Source: Acidimicrobiaceae bacterium (lineage in GTDB: Bacteria > Actinomycetota > Acidimicrobiia > Acidimicrobiales > JAUTXP01). Taken from it: a DNA stretch of 64,000 bases. Below are positions 60,898 to 64,000 of this stretch, one piece after another (the stretch's first letter is position 1; every line of letters begins with the position of its first letter). The notes under the pieces are model-generated. The model saw only the letters and a list, made by a program, of their open reading frames with translations, searched no databases and had not been told where the DNA came from. The stretch covers positions 1 to 64,000 of the forward strand of contig JAUTXP010000040.1 of NCBI GenBank assembly GCA_030837965.1, written 5' to 3'. The position numbers and the translations under genes are program-made.

Positions 60898-62331
60898 ATG
60901 GATGTGGAGATGCTCAAACGGCGGCGGACCAAGATCGTCGCCACGCTCGGCCCGTCGTCCAGCGACGCGGCCACCATCGAGAAGCTGATCGCGGCGGGCG
61001 TGAACGTGGTGCGGCTCAACATGTCGCACGGCGACCACGAGGCCCACGCCCAGGCCTACAAGGAGTTGCGCACGGCCGCCCACAACGCCCGCAACCCGAT
61101 CGGCGTGCTCGTCGACCTGTGCGGTCCCAAGCTGCGGGTGGGCCGGTTCGAAGGCGGCGGCATCGACTTGGTCGAGGGCGCGTCGGTCGTGGTGACGACG
61201 CGCGAGGTGGTGGGCGAAGCGGGGTTGATCGCCTCGCAGTACGCGACCCTCAACGAGGAGATCGAGGCCGGGGCGCGCATCTTGCTGGACGACGGTGCTC
61301 TCGAACTGCGGGTGGACGGCGTGGCCGGCACCGAGGTCACCTGCACGGTGGTGCGGGGCGGGCGGCTCAAGGATCGCAAGGGCATGAACCTGCCGGGCTC
61401 GCGGCTGGCCACGCCCGCCCTCACCCCCAAGGACATCGACGACGCCCGGTTCGCCATCGACCTCGGCGCCGACTACCTGGCCCTGTCCTTCGTGCGCAAG
61501 GCCCAGGACGTGGAGGACCTCAAGGCCCTGCTGCCCGCGGACGACCCGCCGCGCATCATTGCCAAGATCGAGCATCCCGACGCGCTCGACAACATCGACG
61601 CCATCATCGACGCGGCCGACGGGATCATGGTGGCCCGCGGCGACTTGGGCGTGGAGCTGCCGCCCGAAGAGGTGCCCGTCATCCAGCGCAGGCTGGTGGC
61701 TCTGGCCCGGGCCCACAGCAAGCCGTGCATCGTGGCCACGCAGATGTTGGAGTCGATGATCGAGCACGCGCAGCCCACGCGCGCCGAGGTGTCGGACGTG
61801 TCGACCGCCGTGTTCAGCAGCGCCGACGCGGTGATGCTCTCGGCCGAGACGGCCAGCGGCTCGTACCCCGTCGAGGCAGTGGCGATGATGGACCGCATCG
61901 CCCGACAGGTCGAGGCCCACGTGTTCGCCGAGCGCCGCTTCCGGGCCGAAGGAGGCGATCCGGTGCCCGCCGCGGGCTCGTCGCCGGTGGCCGAGGCGGT
62001 GGGCGTGGCCGTGGCCCAGTTGTCGCGCGACCTGCGGTGCCGGGCCATCGTGGTCGTCTCCTTGGGCGGAACGGGCGCAACCGCGCGCGTGATGTCGGCG
62101 GCCCGTCCCGGCGCGCCTATCGTCGGCGCCGCGGCCACACTGCGCGGGATGCTTCAGCAGAGCCTGTTGTGGGGTGTGGTGCCTCGACTGGTGCAGCCCG
62201 CCGAGATCGAGGAGCCCGAGGAATTGGCCAAGCGGGTGGCCGCACAACTCGACCTGGCCGGCGCGGGCGACCGCATCTTGTTGGTGAAAGGCTTCGAGCA
62301 GTCGCCCAGCATCACGGTGTTGGAGGTCTAG
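60898..62331 (+). CDS. pyk: Pyruvate kinase
   Basis: 477 residues from ATG 60898 behind GGGGG (a GTG six bases earlier is possible). Signature blocks: 'TKIVATLGPSS', 'VVRLNMSHGDHE', 'IIAKIEHPDALDNIDAII', 'VARGDLGVELP', 'PCIVATQMLESMI' and 'LSAETASGSYP'. It makes pyruvate and ATP from phosphoenolpyruvate. The C-terminal regulatory domain is complete. It is divergent from fabD and 65 bp ahead of the SchA/CurD pair; it may be a housekeeping gene or serve acetyl/malonyl-CoA supply for the locus. Confidence 0.96.
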   Translation: MDVEMLKRRRTKIVATLGPSSSDAATIEKLIAAGVNVVRLNMSHGDHEAHAQAYKELRTAAHNARNPIGVLVDLCGPKLRVGRFEGGGIDLVEGASVVVTTREVVGEAGLIASQYATLNEEIEAGARILLDDGALELRVDGVAGTEVTCTVVRGGRLKDRKGMNLPGSRLATPALTPKDIDDARFAIDLGADYLALSFVRKAQDVEDLKALLPADDPPRIIAKIEHPDALDNIDAIIDAADGIMVARGDLGVELPPEEVPVIQRRLVALARAHSKPCIVATQMLESMIEHAQPTRAEVSDVSTAVFSSADAVMLSAETASGSYPVEAVAMMDRIARQVEAHVFAERRFRAEGGDPVPAAGSSPVAEAVGVAVAQLSRDLRCRAIVVVSLGGTGATARVMSAARPGAPIVGAAATLRGMLQQSLLWGVVPRLVQPAEIEEPEELAKRVAAQLDLAGAGDRILLVKGFEQSPSITVLEV

Positions 62332-62396
62332 TTGTCCGCACGCCGACGACCTGCCGACGCGCTTCTCGGCCGCGGGCCCGACGAGGGGGTGGTTCG

Positions 62397-62771
62397 ATGA
62401 GTGAATGGATGGCGCTGTTGTATCCGCTCAAGGCGGGGAGCGAGGAGGCGGTGACCCAGATCTTCCAAGAGAGCGGCAGGCCGAGTCACACCGTCCTCGA
62501 CGAGAACGGCCAGGAGGTGGGACGGCTCTTGCGAACACTCGTGTTCGTGGGCAGGGAGAAGGCGGTTCGGGTCATCGAAGTCGAGGGGTCGATGGCGCTG
62601 GTGTCAGCGCACATGAGCCGCCAGCCCGCGGTTCGGGCCTTCGAGGCCAAGGTGGAAGAGCACCTGTCGCAGCCTCGCGACATGTTGAGCCCAGAAGGCG
62701 CCCGCTCGTTCTTCGCGGCGGCGGGCATGCAGTTGGTATTGCACCGCACGGACGACGACGGGGAGAACTGA
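62397..62771 (+). CDS. SchA/CurD-like domain protein (first of pair)
   Basis: 124 residues from ATG 62397 with GAGGGGGTGG just upstream. It shares 'G(S/T)EE', the strand 'VGREKAVRVIEVEGSMALVSAH', 'QPAVRAFEAKVEEHLSQPRDM' and 'GARSFF' with the next gene. This resembles the SchA/CurD domain of spore-pigment clusters (the WhiE ORF I type), whose members have a ferredoxin-like fold and are implicated in polyketide tailoring. Only 6 bp separate it from its paralogue. Confidence 0.75.
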   Translation: MSEWMALLYPLKAGSEEAVTQIFQESGRPSHTVLDENGQEVGRLLRTLVFVGREKAVRVIEVEGSMALVSAHMSRQPAVRAFEAKVEEHLSQPRDMLSPEGARSFFAAAGMQLVLHRTDDDGEN

Positions 62772-62777
62772 AGACCG

Positions 62778-63134
62778 ATGGAACGCTACGCGCTGTACTT
62801 CACCTGCAAGCCGGGGACGGAGGAAGAGGTGGCCGAGATCCTCGGCAACTACGACCGGCCCGTGCCGTACATCGATGAGGACACGCGCCTCATGAGCACG
62901 TCGATCTTCATGCACGGCAACATCATCGTGCGCGTGCTGGACATCGAGGGCGACCTCATCAAGGCCGTGCAGCACCTGGGCAAGCAGCCCGCCATCCAGG
63001 AGGTAGAGGCCAAGCTGACGCCGTTCCTGGAGGTGCCGCGCGACATGAGCACGCCGGAGGGCGCGGCCTCCTTCTTCATGAGCGCCATGATGAAACGCGT
63101 CACCCACCGCGTCGCCGGCGAACCAGCGAAGTAA
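62778..63134 (+). CDS. SchA/CurD-like domain protein (second of pair)
   Basis: 118 residues. Closer to the described SchA/CurD form than its neighbour: 'YALYFTCKPGTEEEVAEILG', 'YDRPVPYIDEDTRLMSTSIF', 'RVLDIEGDLIKAVQHLGKQP', 'LEVPRDMSTPEGAASFF' and 'MMKRVTHR'. Probably forms a heterodimer with the preceding product. It is followed by a long perfect inverted repeat. Confidence 0.82.
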   Translation: MERYALYFTCKPGTEEEVAEILGNYDRPVPYIDEDTRLMSTSIFMHGNIIVRVLDIEGDLIKAVQHLGKQPAIQEVEAKLTPFLEVPRDMSTPEGAASFFMSAMMKRVTHRVAGEPAK

Positions 63135-63171
63135 CCCGCCCCGCCCCCGCCGCGTCCCGACGCCGCGAGCC

Positions 63172-63222
63172 GCATTTGGGCGTAGTTGTGGTCAGAAAGT
63201 GCACACAACTACGCCCAAATGC
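63172..63222. terminator. Inverted repeat with 19-bp perfect arms
   Basis: GCATTTGGGCGTAGTTGTG at 63172-63190 and its exact complement at 63204-63222, loop of 13. It lies between the second SchA/CurD gene and a converging cupin gene, so a bidirectional terminator is likely. The stem is unlike the two hairpin families seen elsewhere. Confidence 0.6.
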
Positions 63223-63252
63223 TGAACCACCGGCCCCGACGGGGCGGTGGGC

Positions 63253-63822
63253 TCAGTGGTGGTGCTCGAAGCGGGAGTACTCGGGGAAGACGGGGTCCTT
63301 GCCCAGTCGCCGGGCCAGGGCGGCCAGCGGCGTGAGGGTCACGTACTGGAACCACATGGGCATACCCAGCAGGTACGTGTCGGACAGCTCGAAGAGCAAG
63401 GCCAGGTCCAGCGGGCTCTTGGGCATGCCGTGCTTGGTGGTCCGCCCGTCCCGAGCCAGGCCGAAGGCCACATGCAGGTGGTCCTCGAAGTCGGCGGCAG
63501 GCTCGACCTCGAGGTCGACCTCGGCCACCTCGGGGCTGAAGTTGCGGAACCGGTGGGGCTGGTACGGCTCGACGCGCACCGACTCGCCGGGCCCGTACTC
63601 CTTGACCTGCTTCCTGCCCCCGCACATGATCGTGACCACGCCGGACAGGACCGTGTAGGTCTCGGTCACGTTGCGGTGCTTGTGCCCGGGCGGGCCCTTG
63701 CCCGTGGGCGGCAAGGTCAACGTCACCTTCAGCATCTTGCCCTCGGTCTCGGCCGAGCGCTTCACGAACGTGATGACCTCGCCCGTGAGCGGATTGTGGA
63801 TCGATTCCGGCGGACCCGCCAT
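63253..63822 (-). CDS. Cupin domain protein
   Basis: 189 residues from ATG 63822, which has AAGGAG at ideal distance. An ATG at 63861 overlaps the upstream stop (ATGA) and would add 13 charged residues, so both starts are possible. Cupin motif 1 is 'GPPGHKHRNVTETYTVLSG' and motif 2 'PYQPHRFRNFS'; the C-terminal third has hydrophobic helices ('LLGMPMWFQYVTLTPLAALA') unusual for a cupin. It may be a metal-dependent tailoring enzyme; it probably shares a transcript with the amidohydrolase upstream. Confidence 0.82.
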   Translation of the reverse strand: MAGPPESIHNPLTGEVITFVKRSAETEGKMLKVTLTLPPTGKGPPGHKHRNVTETYTVLSGVVTIMCGGRKQVKEYGPGESVRVEPYQPHRFRNFSPEVAEVDLEVEPAADFEDHLHVAFGLARDGRTTKHGMPKSPLDLALLFELSDTYLLGMPMWFQYVTLTPLAALARRLGKDPVFPEYSRFEHHH

Positions 63823-63857
63823 AACTCTCCTTCGTCCTTCGTCCTCGTAGATACGGC

Positions 63858-64000
63858 TCATACGTCGAGCTTGAACACCCGTTGGGCATTGCCCGACAGG
63901 ATCAACTGCTTGTCCTCGTCCGAGATGGACAGCTCGTTCACCTGGTCGACGAGCGATTCCAACGGTGACATGAGCGGCGGCGCGTCGGTCCCGAACATGA
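63858..64000 (-). CDS. Amidohydrolase family 2 protein, partial (3' end only)
   Basis: The last 46 or so codons of a leftward gene cut by the window end. 'MFGTDAPPLMSPLESLVDQV' and 'LILSGNAQRVFKLDV' match the C-terminus of ACMSD-like amidohydrolases: the Asp in 'GTDAP' is the final metal/acid residue and 'GNAQRVF' the usual ending. Its stop overlaps the alternative start of the cupin gene. Confidence 0.75.
   Translation of the reverse strand, partial: MFGTDAPPLMSPLESLVDQVNELSISDEDKQLILSGNAQRVFKLDV

Overview
The window comes from a high-GC actinobacterium. The secreted protein with 42-residue 'GYWL..DGGVFAFG' repeats, the many membrane-anchored type I periplasmic-binding-like proteins and the MFS::ABC fusion suggest the class Acidimicrobiia. 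That placement is an inference from gene content, not a measured phylogeny. No rRNA, tRNA, CRISPR array, insertion sequence or replication origin was recognised.

Region 1 (1-7.9 kb) has visibly lower GC and is eroded. It holds a large secreted trypsin-like protease with a bulb-lectin tail, a small membrane-anchored protein that matches one internal segment of that protease, and a run of broken genes: an RHS/DNRLRE-type relic, a frameshifted DUF402 gene, a Nudix fragment abutting a 5'-truncated binding-protein fragment, and one intact DinB gene. Region 2 (7.9-16.3 kb) carries three intact copies of a membrane-anchored type I periplasmic-binding-like protein, one leftward and two translationally coupled rightward. 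Between them sits an M16 peptidase pair, one subunit with the HxxEH site and one without it.

Region 3 (16.3-30.8 kb) reads as a single leftward run of eight abutting genes: a GntR/FCD regulator, a LivH::LivM permease fusion, an MFS::LivF::LivG fusion, a MoxR AAA+ ATPase, a DUF58 protein, a transglutaminase-like membrane protein without its catalytic triad, an unrecognised lipoprotein and a family 5 solute-binding lipoprotein. A 12-bp inverted-repeat motif in front of the regulator recurs exactly upstream of the coupled binding-protein genes of region 2, which suggests shared regulation. This is the strongest candidate here for an undescribed system.

Region 4 (31-52 kb) is mixed: a VOC protein, a DUF2079 membrane protein, an ABC exporter, an FG-GAP repeat protein, an aldo/keto reductase, methionine aminopeptidase with a SEC-C zinc motif, amidohydrolases, two AlkB-like dioxygenases, a SURF1-menC-oxidase run, VapBC, glyA and a CAP-domain repeat protein. 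Near-identical hairpins with the stem CTTTTCCACAGCA follow several of these genes.

Region 5 (52-64 kb) is a type II (aromatic) polyketide synthase locus resembling the whiE/cur spore-pigment clusters. It has KS-alpha, KS-beta (chain length factor with the Cys-to-Gln change), ACP, an aromatase/cyclase, an ABM-domain protein, a CurC/WhiE-II-type cupin, a malonyltransferase and two SchA/CurD-like proteins. Also in or near the locus are two cyclic-nucleotide-binding patatin proteins (one inside the core operon), a pyruvate kinase, a second cupin and an amidohydrolase cut by the window end.
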